Source: Zelopaecilomyces penicillatus (lineage: Eukaryota; Ascomycota; Sordariomycetes; Hypocreales; Pseudodiploosporaceae). Taken from it: 64,000 bases of DNA. Shown in pieces: positions 53,409 through 64,000 of this stretch (the first letter of the stretch is position 1; every line of letters begins with the position of its first letter). A program made the position numbers and the translations under genes. The stretch lies in contig VCCP01000005.1 of NCBI GenBank assembly GCA_005765155.1, forward strand, positions 992,001-1,056,000. The letters are read 5' to 3'. The notes under the pieces are model-generated. The model searched no databases. It saw nothing but the letters and a program-made list of their open reading frames with translations, and was not told the origin of the DNA.

Positions 53409-56400
53409 GGTTAGAAAAAAATATTGAGTTCCTTCTCTTGGTTAATGCTGCGCAGTCAAGTCTCGATCAAATCGAGATTGCTGAGAGCAGTCCAGTCGTT
53501 GACCCAATCAGGGTGGGCTGCAACGCCGACCAGCGATTTTTCGGCGTGGCGATGGCGATTTAAAAAGCACGACGACCTGTGGGCGGTTTTTAGGTAGTAT
53601 GGGTTGCGTTCGCGCAGGGTTAATGCTTCGGCACCAGCGCCTCTTCCGGTAGGCTTGTGAAAAGGGATCGGAACGACGAAGGAGCATGGAAAAAGGCGAG
53701 CGCAATAAAGGAGGTTCAGAGAGTAGTGGGTTTTCTGGCTTTATGCAAGGCGCACGAAACCAGCGACGATGATTATTGGATTGGATGAGAAAAACCTGTG
53801 GTTCAAATTCTGGGTGGGAAGGCTGAGGTATTTGAGGCGCGGGCTTTAATATTAGGCAGAGGGTGGGAAAGAAAATTTGTGTCCCCCCCCCCGGCGCAGT
53901 GTGGAATTGTGTCGTAGTATTCTCAACCACGGCTTGCCCGTAAGATAGGCCCGTTCACAGGTGTATAATTATGAAAAATGGGGGGCCAAGATGAGAGCGC
54001 AGACGGCAAGCAAGGTAGGGAGGTGGTAGGCAGGTAATAGTCAGTGGGACGGAGGGAGAGAGTCGGGACACGGCTCCTCCTGTTCGCAGGTAACTTATTA
54101 ATAATTACGACTGCGTTGGCGGTTGTGCGAAGATGAGAAGAGCCATGACGCTTGCGTGTGCGTAAAGGAAAAGGTTTTTTTAGCCCCTTTGACGAGACGA
54201 GGGGTGTGCGCCGTCAAACGACGACAAAGGGATTGAGCTGGGACTCTGAGAGAAAGAGAGAAAAAAAAGGTGTAAGACACACAGCTGGAAGGAAGGGGGG
54301 TGTGCAACATGTAAGCCAGCAAGCATCCTAGAAAGGTACTCTGTACACCAAAAGGGCAAGTCGTGGATAATCCTTGAATAGAACCCTTCATGGTCCAGCC
54401 TGGCCAGTAAGCCATAGCGGGACGGATCCCTTGTGTATCTGATACCGACCCAGCGTCAACAGGAATGCGCACCACGAATCGCGCGGCCTGGAAAGGTGGT
54501 AGGGGCTTTGGGAAAGTGGAAAAAGAAGCCCAGCATCGAGACGCGCATTGCGCATGATGTCCTGACACCCCCATTGGTTACGCCGTGGCTGTGTACGGGT
54601 TTGAGCAGGGCTTGTCAAGGCAACGAGCCCAATGGTGCCGGATGCCTCATTGTCGAAGCCCTGGTCTGGTCCGCCACACGGTTTGCCCAGGCTGACCAGG
54701 CCTGGCCAAAAGGCGGATTGGCGTCCCTGCAGCCTAGAGACTGTGTGTGCGATCTGTGGCGAAAGGAATCCCGTCGAAGGCAGACCACCCATCAGTGACT
54801 CATGGTGTGCTACAAACTGTAAGCTCGTGATATCCTACTGGATGTGCCAAAATTGAAAAGGAGGGGGGGGGGGGGGGGGGGGCAGGAGAACAGGGCTTGC
54901 CTCATCTTGGCTCGCATGCCTCATTTTTGACATTTGGCATTTGCGACATCACTATCGGTCTTTGAGTTTTGAGTTTTGTGTGCTATGGTGACGGATGCTT
55001 TAGCTGGCGGTTGGCGATGATAAGCAGGTACTATTCTCACGCCATGCACCCCGATGCACCGTTGATGCAGACCTGTCCTTTCATGTCGCGTGGGAAGCAC
55101 TACTGTAATCTGATGCATCTCGGCGTTGGCTGGATTCTGTATTTCCCAACTTTGCGAAACCGCCACCCCCAGTCGATCAACAAACCCGCTTGTGCGTGCG
55201 TTCAAGGTGCGCTCTCGCTTTTGCGCTTGCACCAGTGCGGGATGGGCCGCCCGACATTCAACGCTAGAAACGCTCATCCGAAGGCCCATGATGGATCGGG
55301 TCGGCTGCCTTGGCTCTGAATGGAAACTAGTGGGCAAGCGAGCAGGTGGCGAGTGGAGAGAATTAGCGAGCGAGAGGGCTCGTCGCAAAACGGTTGAGTG
55401 GCTGTACATGCCATGATCTGTAGGGCTGACTGTCTGGATGGAAACCACACACAATTTTTCGTGATTGTTTTAATTTTTGATGGTGCGTTCAAAATATGGG
55501 CTTTGTTACCGTTCCGCCTTTGCTCCTTCCCCTGGCGCCAGCTCGGTGCTACTTCACCAGGTCGCACCTTCCTGCTCCATCGAAAGCTAAAATTCCCCAG
55601 CGGGCTGGTGCCATGACGTAACAAGCATACCAGCCACGAACACCGGTACGTACCGTTACTGTTTCGCAACAACGTTCCAGAACAACTCTGCTAATTAGAG
55701 CACCGACAAGCCCTGTACAGGCACGTCCCTCCACTGTAGGATCGTAATGGCCTGCATGGCGTCACCAGCCACACTCAGCCATGTCATTGTTCCGTTCTTA
55801 TCTTTGTTATCTGCCTTCTCTTCGTCCCCCTCCTCTCCACTCAACGAACTCCCCCAAAACCCCAAACCTCCCTCCCGGCCGAGGTGGGACCTGGGATACA
55901 GTACGGGACAGTCTTAGTCTAGACCCGCTCTCAGGGTTCTGCCATGGATCCCAAGGCCCCTCCCTCGGTCCATTATAGATGGAGGGCTGCAGATATATCC
56001 AGTTGGTATCCAGTGGGAAACACACGCGGAGCTCTAAAGGCTGCCGCACCACCTCACCCACCACTTCAAGCATTATTCAGACACCAAGTCTACTAAACCT
56101 GTTTGATCTGCTGCACCAGTCCAGTGGCCGCCTTGGATTTCAAAGTATTTCCAGTTGTTACCCCCATCATCCCATGGTGAAGACAACGAACCAGTAGGAA
56201 GAGCAGAATAGCAACGCTGGGGAACCGGACAAGCTGACCATAGGCAGGCAATTAGGCAGGCACCTGCAGGTGGGTGAGCAGAACATGTTGCAATCCCCTC
56301 ACTGCAACAGAAGCGTTGTCTTCCATCCAATCACTGTCATCCCTCTTTTCATCAAGACGCCCATGTGGGTGCATGATGTGCATTGCTTCCCTGAGATAGG

Positions 56401-57686
56401 AAGCCCGTAATGAGCAGTTGCGAATTCCCGATCTGTGTTGCAACTCACGGCTCATGGTGCTTCGCAACAGCGACGATGTGAAAATAGGTACGGTACAGGT
56501 AGAAACAGAATCTCATGGAAACCTTTGTTTGGTCGGCGGCCTACCTGCACACCCATGTTGCCGCCACCACACCCATGTCTCACCTCTCAATGACAGCTTT
56601 GTTTCTGCTCTCGTAACAAACGACAAAAGGATAGGTCGATCTAATTAGCCTCATCATGCGTTGCAACTTACATTGAGCTTGAAAACTCTGCCAGTAGGTA
56701 TGTGACATCCTTCACTCACTCCCCCACCAACTCAATGAGCCCCTCCTTCTTTTGGCGCCTCACTCACTCACTCACTCACTCTGTTGAGGCCGTCAACACC
56801 ATGTTCTCGGCGCGCTAACCTATTTGCATTGTCACATACCACACTCGTGAGCGTATTTCTTTGTTGCCTGGTCTGGACGTCCGGTTCTGGAGTCTAGACT
56901 AGGTAGTAGCTAGCCAGTCAATCAAGGTTTGTGGAACCAACCCATCATCTCACTGTATCATCCCTCCATCCCTCACACATCTTACAGAAAGATTGTCGAT
57001 TGACATTAACCACCAGATATTTGTGCGAGCTACGTAGGCAGGGGGATGCTGCAGACAAACTCAAAGCGTATGTAATTGCTTTTTCTATCTGCGCCTTATA
57101 TGTAATAGCAGCAGTCTGTAGCGATGCCACACTCACACACTTTTAACTCCGCCGCACTGGCGACTTAAATTCCAGGATAAACTTGTTCTTGCCAGCATGG
57201 CTGCGATTTCAAATAAGTAGTTACTTTATTGAGATGATTAATCTACCCAAATTGGAATTAGAACATAATAAAATCGCATGGAACCACTTCTGCCTCCCCC
57301 AAAAAGTCCAACTAGTCCCGCCATCCAACGACATTTAAAAACACAAACAGATAAATTACATAAGGTGGATACATGAGTACTGAATGGTACATGTTCCGAT
57401 TCATTGTTTCTCATACTACATGGTGATTCGGAGATAGGGAAGTAGTCCGCGCGTCTGGTATTGATGTTAGTCTTATCATTCGCCTCTGAAGCGGGAGAAT
57501 TAGAAATAACTTACCAAGAAGGGGGAAATTGGTTAGTTGCAGAATCAAGAGCAACATTTCGTCATCCACGAACAGCGCCATCGGCATCGTGGGTTGAGGG
57601 TAATAAGAAAATGAGGGCTCGATAATCATACACAAGAAAGACTGGAGTATAGTTGCCAACAGGTGGCCAATGATAGGGTAGGTACC
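53409..57686. other. Long gene-free interval
   Basis: 4.3 kb with no supported gene on either strand. It contains a G20 homopolymer at 54863-54882, a CTCA microsatellite near 56757-56783 and a C-run near 53882. The first kilobase may be a long leader or promoter of the coiled-coil gene (divergent direction). Open frames here are short and without recognised domains. Confidence 0.5.
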
Positions 57687-58400
57687 TCAAAGAATACCTC
57701 GACGCTGGAGGATCTCTTCGTAGGCTCGCATCTTCTGGGACCTGGTGTCTAGTATTGTAACAGTATCATCGCAGCGTTTCCTCCATTCTTCATATCGGCA
57801 CTTCCAATATCGAACTTGATCCTTCCAATATTCAACATCCCTTGTCATCTCTGATATGCGGTGACCACAACTCTGTTCAAGTTGTTTCGCAAGGGATTTG
57901 ACTCTTCCCCGAAGATCGCAAACATCCTCTTTCAACTCCTTGTTTTCCTTCTCAAGCTTGATCACTCGACAGCGAAGTTTCTCTGCCTCGAGATGGTGTT
58001 TGGCTGCGTTATCACTTGCGCAGTCGAGAGACCGACGCAGCCCTTCGTTATCAGCTACGAGGACGGCGTTCTGGTTCTGGAGTTGACATGCAACATTGTT
58101 CAAGCGCTGAACCTCAGACTGAGACGCCGCGAGACTAGACTTGAGTGCGTGACATTCCGCAACCAGAGATTGATTTGCTTCCGTCAGGGTTCGCTCCTTC
58201 TCCACAAGACCATTCCATTCTTCACGGCTGACTTTTATGTAGTCAATCTCGTGGACATGGTGATGATGGTGATGGCCTCCATAAGAACGGGAGCGCTTCA
58301 CTGCCACAAACTGCCGTCGACCCTCCGCCGTGGTCTCGACATACCAACGTTTCGACATGCGGGGCGGATCGCACGATTTGGTATTTGGCTGAGGGGGCAC
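57687..58400 (-). CDS. Coiled-coil protein with natural hexahistidine, 237 aa
   Basis: N-terminus MPPQPNTKSCDPPRMSKRWYVET; a second ATG (MSKRWYV) lies 14 codons in. GGHHHHHHVHE occurs at about residues 42-52, followed by EWNGLVEKERTLTEANQSL and a long coiled coil through about residue 190 (EKLRCRVIKLEKENKELKEDVCDLR). The C-terminal part is Trp/Arg-rich (YWKDQVRYWKCRYEEWRKR). No catalytic motif. Probably a structural or scaffold protein of filamentous ascomycetes; unassigned. Confidence 0.75.
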   Translation of the reverse strand: MPPQPNTKSCDPPRMSKRWYVETTAEGRRQFVAVKRSRSYGGHHHHHHVHEIDYIKVSREEWNGLVEKERTLTEANQSLVAECHALKSSLAASQSEVQRLNNVACQLQNQNAVLVADNEGLRRSLDCASDNAAKHHLEAEKLRCRVIKLEKENKELKEDVCDLRGRVKSLAKQLEQSCGHRISEMTRDVEYWKDQVRYWKCRYEEWRKRCDDTVTILDTRSQKMRAYEEILQRRGIL

Positions 58401-60641
58401 GCAGGTTTGAGCACCCAGCTTGGCGATGGTACCGGTAATGCTGAACGGAAGTCGCTAGGATTTCGTAGAGAATCTGTCAAGACGCCGTAGTGTGTGTTAC
58501 GATAGGCCTTGGAGTTGTTGTTGTAGTTGATGTAGACGGTTAGTTGACGAGTTAGAACGGAAAAGTGACGAAACTTGATTGTGGGAAATAAGAGAATAAA
58601 GTACTGGAACCTCCAGGAGAGATATGTTTCGATCTAGTGGACGGGTGACTCTATATAATGTCTTTGAATGAGCAACAATAAGAAGCTGACGCATCGAAGA
58701 AAGGACCACTCGACCAACCCAGGTGATCCGCAAGCAAACACAGGATCTAATAAAAGAGCTGGGAGCCTAGCTGAGGCTTTGAGGATGGGAGTTGGAGGCT
58801 TCTCCTGATACTTTAACAAGGCACTCTCCAGAAATAGGTGGTCCACATGGGAAAAGAAAGGGACAAAGTATGGCACGCGGAGTGAACCATACGGCCTCAC
58901 GCTGGGTTTGGAGGACAGCCCTCAGCACCTTGGACGATGGGGTATATGTGGCTGAGCCACTGTCAGTTGCAGATGAACATCTGAGAATAAGGCAAAAGTC
59001 TCCGTTTGATAGAGTCACAGAGATGGGAAAGCAGCTGGGACTCAAGCCACGCCAAAAGTCTATGAGGCTTGATAGCAGTTGAAAGTCCACGAGGCTGGGT
59101 AAGCATGCCCCCATGTCTCATGACGGGTCATCCGTCCGGCGCCGCTGGCCAGGTCTATGAAAGTAAAACCCCAGCACTTGCGTGGGGGAACATCCCAGTC
59201 GCAGAGAGACATCATGTTCAAGGTTTCTGAGGGCTGATTATGGCCCTGTTTCGCCAGCCGTCAATATAGAAAAGAAATGCATCAAAGGCGCAGGTGTCGA
59301 TCAGGGCCGTGGATGTGGTTCTCAACCAGCAACAAGCGCGCCAGGGCGGTGGCGGCAGAGTGGAGAGGGGACGGATGCAGGGACGATGCATCTCTTCGGG
59401 AACGCAATGTGGTGTTGACGCATTAGTGGCTCACATATTGGCAGGATCCGAGACGATGGAACGAGGGGATGGCGAGATGGTGTCGTGATGAGGTCAGTGC
59501 CCATGTGCTTCGGCCAGGAACGCGGGCCGCTTGTCACCCGATTCACTGGCCGTTGGGAACATCCGCACTGTGGTCAGGTCCCCTTTCAGCATGGCTCCAG
59601 GCATCCAGCGCAGGTATCACTTGCCATCACCGCCTACCACTTGCTCAGGCAGAAGTGGATATACAGTGGGTGTAGGCGTCAGCCACCTGACAGGCAACTG
59701 TGCCTATGTGACAGTTTGCGCACTGTATGCCCTCCATACACATCCGCGAACCCCCCAGATGCCCAGCCCAAGCCAGCCTTAGAGCACAGCCTCGGTGTGA
59801 CTTGCATACACGCGCGTTTGTCACCGTTGGTAATGCAATTAATCTTCGCCCTCCCGCTGCACGCACTTTGGCTTACTGTTGCCTGACTAGTCCAGATGCG
59901 CTCGATGGTGGTCATGAATAAGGCTGGGAGGCCGTCGATCAAGGCGAGGGGACTCATTGGTCGCACCGAATCCGGCATGAAGTTGATGCTGAGGCAGCTT
60001 GCATGAGGCACGGGCTTGCCTTGCCTGGCTTCCCCTCTTGCTTTAGCGACTCGCGCCTCTCGACCCCAATCACCCAACCCACTTGGATCGGCTCAACACT
60101 GCCACTCTGTATTGATCATTATTCCCGCTTCGATCCTCTCTAACGCGCGGATGGACACCTCCATGAGTTAGCCTCTGCACTCTGGGCTAGAACCACCCTC
60201 TGAGGGGCCTCCCACGTGGTTGGCTGGATGTCGTCTTCTTGAAGGGGCTCACGATGATGGTATGAATGGCCCGCAGACCTGAGGGGTTGAATCAGAGCAA
60301 AGGGCATAACCGTTGACCAGAGAATACCTTCATTTAATCAACAGCCAATCTAGAAGCCGATAAACACAAATCCAAGTGTGATTTCACTAAATAAAAGGCC
60401 CAACCAGCGTCGTGAACAGACATCAAAAAATCAAGGCAGCAAAGAAAACAGGGGGTATGGTACTGAAGAAACAAGCAAACAAGCAAACAAGCAAACAAGC
60501 AAACAGAAACAGCAGCAACAATAACAACATGCTAATCATAGACATAATAGGAGCGCAGCGCAACGCGCAGAAAAAAAAGTGCGAATTCGCCTCCTACTAC
60601 ACTTTCCATTCCACCAGGGCTCTTCAGGCAGCAAGGGCATA
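58401..60641. other. Long gene-free interval
   Basis: 2.2 kb without a supported gene; the part next to 58400 is the coiled-coil gene promoter. An (ACAAGCAA)n tract of about four units lies at 60471-60505. Confidence 0.45.
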
Positions 60642-60644
60642 ATG

Positions 60645-61375
60645 TCACGAGCTCATGATTTCGTGCGGCCAGAACGGCTGGCTCTGGTTGGGGCTGGACC
60701 CCTGAGATCTTGTAGAAGTCGATGCTGGTCGGCGTCGCTCTGGTTCAACGCAGCTCGGCAAGGCTGTGCTGCTCTCGTCTGCCTGCAGCTCCTGTTCCAT
60801 CCTTGGACTAGACTCTCGCATCCCCAGCTCCAAACTTACAATATCAGGATGACGGCGGGAGGCGATACTTTGGTTTGCCACAGAGATCAGCTCCAGCACA
60901 CCAAGAAGTGAAAACACTGAACAAAAACCGGTTGAAAGTTGAACTAAAGACTTACTATTTTTGTACAATACTGTCTTGTGACTCTTTGTAAAGGAAAAGC
61001 CGGTGTTCGTAACTGGCCTCTTGGTACTCTTTGCTCGCAACTAATCGTTGGGCGGCCACTCTTTTGGCGCGCGTCAGTGCGTTCCTGGCGTTGAAGAGCC
61101 GCCTCTCATTTTCGGTCAGATTCCAGAACCAGGTTCTCATTTTGCTGGGCTTGCCCGTCGAGGGTTTCCGAGTGCCAGGTGTTCCTGGCTTGCATCCTGT
61201 CGGTATCATGAAAAAAAATGGTTAGAGATGACTGGCTACTTGTCACAACTTTGCTGCAGTGTGGGCATCCCCGACTGTGAACCGGGTTCGCTTCACCCAT
61301 GGGGCATTTACCTCGGAAGCTAATGGTTGGATACGGGCAAGCCTCTTGCATTCCCTCGTTGGCATCCATTTGCAT
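60645..61375 (-). CDS. Small protein or 3' exons of the Cys/His repeat gene, 175 aa
   Basis: Hand-spliced exons 61375..61312, 61196..60956 and 60867..60645, introns 115 and 88 nt, phases consistent. The translation starts MQMDANEGMQEACPYP, continues with a basic helical stretch (LTENERRLFNARNALTRAKRVAAQRL, SYEHRLFLYKESQD) and ends in a Ser/Pro-rich tail (SQGSSPNQSQPFWPHE). No known domain. It lies about 290 bp downstream of the Cys/His repeat gene on the same strand. Relatives of that gene often carry a helical charged C-terminus, so these exons might belong to it through an unrecognised junction. Confidence 0.5.
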
Positions 61376-61663
61376 TTGGTACGTATTGGTGGTAAGTCGA
61401 TCTGGTTGTGTTCAAAACTTTTGCGAACTTTTGTCGGAATTAGCGGGTAAGATCAACAAATAACTGTCTAACGGGAAACTGCATTTACATATGATGGGAA
61501 AGACGGGATTTTACATGCAATCGGCGAGCAATCTGGGCAAATTGGCTATGTTCATCAGAAGCGGCATAGCCCATCTCATAATCTAGATTGAGATGCATCG
61601 ACGCGGGATGACAGGCGGGATGGCAAAAGCAAAATCAGCACACCAAGGCCAGGCATCTCACAC

Positions 61664-63233
61664 CTATCTTCGACCGCGGCAATTTCCTTCTCTTCCCCGA
61701 GCCATTGGGAGGTTTTCTTCCCCGCGATCCCACTGGGTCCAAGCCTGATGGTGCCAACAAAGGATCCTGCCATCCCCATCTGGATCTGCCATCCTGTCGC
61801 AGCCATTCGTTCGTGAGCAGGTATGCCTTTGGCACCAGGACGACTCCCGCAACGCCCGATCCCGGCAGCCACTGCGTCTGCAACTACCTGTATGGGCTTT
61901 GCAAAAAGCGCCGGCGTAGTGGTTGGCGCCTGGCTCTGGATGGTCTAGTGCCGTCCTCGGTCGTGGGTGGTTGCAGCCTGACATGGCACATATGTGAGGT
62001 TCGCAAAATTTGAATGGTGGAACTTTCTGTTCAAGACAGTCTCGTATCTCACAGAGGTGGATCTCGCAGTAGACTGCATCCCTCCTGGCTTGTCTGATGC
62101 AGCGTGACTCTTTGTCCATGGCTCGGCATGGGGCGAAATAATCTGTCTGCAAATCAACAACAGGCGCCTCAAGCAAGCACCAGGATGTCAGAAAGGAGAG
62201 GAATGGAGAGAAGAGCGGTGATGAGGCTCGACAAGATCTTGACAAGATGGATCAACTTACGGTCCTCACAGCCACGGTGAATCTTGCCGTTCGAAATATG
62301 CCTTCTCCTCGTGCAACCTAATTCTACGCATATCTGGTCATTCCCACCGGCACTGCCTTGGAGATTCACTTCAACCTCTGCCAGACATGCGTCCGAATGA
62401 CACTTTTGGTGGGTATAGTAATCACCAGGATACATTCTCGTCTTACAGCTTTTGATTTTACCCCCGTGATCCATGCAGCACTGGCCGTCCCCCGCTGCAG
62501 TCAGACCTGTCAAGCATCCATGCCACTCGCCCTCGCATGTGCGGATCGAGCAACGGGCTGTTTGTGGCCCTGTCTGAGCCGACAACACATCGACACGGCC
62601 GCCGCCTGTCTCACTGTAATGCGCGCCAAGGGACTGTGTCTTCCCGTCGTGATCGCACGTGAAGCAATGCTGCTGGGTGCATCCAGTCGGTCGGCACGCC
62701 CGGTGGGAATCGCAACAGCAGCGGCGGCCCTCGGCATCGACTTCAGCCGGTGCAGTTCCGGAACGATTGGTTTCTGTGGCTCGATCGCAGCAGCCTTGGT
62801 GCTGACAGTCGTGGTTAAGGCAGAAGAGCGCATCCCTGTCGCCTGATCTTGTCCGTTGGTTTCTACAGCCATCGAGAGAGCAGTTGTCTGTTCGCCCCCC
62901 AGGCCTTGATGAGCAAACCAAAGCCGCTGTTTTGGTCAAGGGACAGAATAGAAACTCACGAAATTGAGTACAGTACTTGTACTCGGCATCATCATCTTTG
63001 ACATTGTTTGGGCATCTAGAAGTCCCAAGCATGCCTGAACACTTCAGATCTACTCGAGAGTTACTCCCCCCCTTTTTCCATCAACAATTGACCAAACAGC
63101 GAATGACAATTCTTGTAAACCCACCATCCCCCAACGAAAACACATATTCAAAAAGGTTTAAAATAAAAAAAAAGACTACAGAGAAGGGCTCAACTTCATT
63201 CTTTTCTCTTCAAGCTTGAAAAACATGGCCGAA

Positions 63234-63268
<35 letters not shown>

Positions 63269-63462
63269 GGAGGCTACTCACGCGCAGCGCACGCATTCGC
63301 TCTAGGCAACTTCGCCGTCAAACACGCCCTACCAGCCTCAACTCTCAGGCATGCATGGAAACGGCAGTACAGCGACTGAAGACTCTGGTTACCGATCCTC
63401 AGCCTGACAGCCGGGTTTCGGCAGATGGTATTCATGGCGGCACACGTAAAGTTCACCTCCAT
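61664..63462 (-). CDS. Cysteine/histidine tandem-repeat protein (C-x2-H-x-C repeats), about 453 aa
   Basis: Exons 63462..63282, 63034..62960, 62887..62261 and 62142..61664; introns 247, 72 and 118 nt, phases consistent. The translation is a series of modules about 25-45 residues long ending in (Y/F/W)C-x-x-H-x-C and starting GC or RC: LYCRFHAC, LFCLNHDC, VYCEIHLC, FKFCEPHIC, FCKAHTGSC, SWCQRHTC, CWHHQA. The repeated Cys/His pairs suggest structural zinc binding. I recognise the style from uncharacterised ascomycete proteins, without a function. A frame change near the end is suspected: another frame carries an acidic helix (GEEKEIAAVEDR) before a good donor (GTGTGA), so the last about 20 residues are uncertain. 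Confidence 0.6.
63229..63268. repeat. Poly-T/poly-A tract inside intron 1 of the Cys/His repeat gene
   Basis: A T run directly followed by an A run of about 24 nt inside the 247-nt first intron; low complexity and prone to sequencing length error. Confidence 0.7.
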
Positions 63463-64000
63463 TTTCGCAACCCACTCGAGAGTTGGTGGGTGGAGAGAGG
63501 GGGGGAGGGAAGAGGGATGCAATGGATGGATGGATGGATGTAAGTGGTGTGTGGGAGGCAAGGAGGGGATGGGGGGTTCGGATTTTATCACCGAATTGTG
63601 AAGTTTAGAATCCTTCCCGAGTGTGAAACACACGTATGAGCACTTGACAGAAACACGGATAGCTTGGAATTGATATGACCTGTTCTGTGATACATTTGCA
63701 TATGCAGGTGCCCTCAAAAACGAAGCTGGCGTTGCCCTCCAACGTTGCATGAAACTCTGTAAACTGCAAATCAGGGGTCCTATCAAGCCAACCCACTCGC
63801 AACTACTCAAAACACAACGTCTGCTTCTTTTATAAGAACCGTATTCGTTTCATATTTCCATTTCCCTAATGTTGCTATATCCCTTTATATGGACTATATC
63901 TAAATAACCCTCACTAGAGAGAGGGTGTGGTACTCCGTACACCTATTTTCTATGTTCAGTCGGTGCGTGCCATCCTTTCTCTTTTTTATTCCACATCAGC
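63463..64000. other. Upstream region of the Cys/His repeat gene
   Basis: GATG microsatellite at about 63523-63540 and pyrimidine-rich stretches on the minus strand; no gene supported. The window ends here. Confidence 0.35.

Noticed and set aside
53409..57686. Possible non-coding RNA or long-leader gene in the 4.3-kb gene-free interval
   Set aside because: No conserved RNA pattern could be recognised by eye, and homopolymers and microsatellites alone do not support a gene.
62358..62846. Ala-rich plus-strand frame opposite the Cys/His repeat gene
   Set aside because: Antisense of a Cys/Arg/His-rich coding region; no promoter-like context.

Overview
The window looks like nuclear DNA of a filamentous ascomycete (Pezizomycotina, most likely Sordariomycetes, perhaps Hypocreales; the order is an inference). 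Evidence is the short spliceosomal introns (52-118 nt, GTRNGT donors, CTAAC-type branch sites, YAG acceptors), a fungal-type NRPS ending in a terminal condensation domain, many small secreted cysteine-rich proteins, and conserved eukaryotic genes (ORC6, TYW2, a PP2A-type phosphatase, UPF3). No tRNA, rRNA, CRISPR array, bacterial operon or intact transposon was seen. Exon models were spliced by hand and checked for reading-frame consistency.

Left part (1 to about 41 kb) is accessory in character. It opens with the 3' part of a large NRPS gene (A-T-degenerate E-C-A-T-Cterm). Next come a secreted cysteine-rich protein (9.7 kb), a large membrane protein (12.6-14.8 kb) and an unknown soluble protein with an N-D-x-x-D-x-x-x-D motif (15.1-16.9 kb). 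At 17.2-21.4 kb lies a locally duplicated segment with two paralogous secreted proteins and decayed extra copies. Then follow another secreted protein (21.9 kb), a SesA/NLR-N-terminal-like protein whose Gly/Asn-rich tail appears cut off by mutation (23.2 kb), a kinase-like protein (24.4 kb), a 60-residue secreted peptide (26.9 kb), a BTB protein (27.4 kb) and an unusual secreted repeat peptide built from 54-nt exons (29.3-29.9 kb). A metallopeptidase M3 pseudogene (31.5 kb), an acyl-CoA-ligase-like gene divergent from a glutamine-synthetase-like gene (32.6-37.3 kb), an SDR gene (38.2 kb) and a broken gene (39.6-40.9 kb) complete this part.

Right part (41.2-64 kb) is housekeeping in character: ORC6, an EF-hand secretory protein, TYW2, a Ppg1/PP2A-type phosphatase, UPF3, an FMN-binding split-barrel protein with a C-terminal membrane anchor, two coiled-coil proteins, and a cysteine/histidine repeat protein followed by a small gene. 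Long intergenic stretches (53.4-57.7 and 58.4-60.6 kb) hold no gene I can support.

Two observations stand out. One is the secreted-peptide gene at 29.3-29.9 kb, made of tandemly duplicated, phase-1 symmetric 54-nt exon-intron units. The other is the apparent amyloid-like tail decayed by stop codons and a frameshift behind the SesA-like domain at 23.2-23.9 kb. The NRPS is also notable: its first adenylation domain lacks the usual amino-group-binding Asp and its E domain lacks both catalytic-motif histidines.
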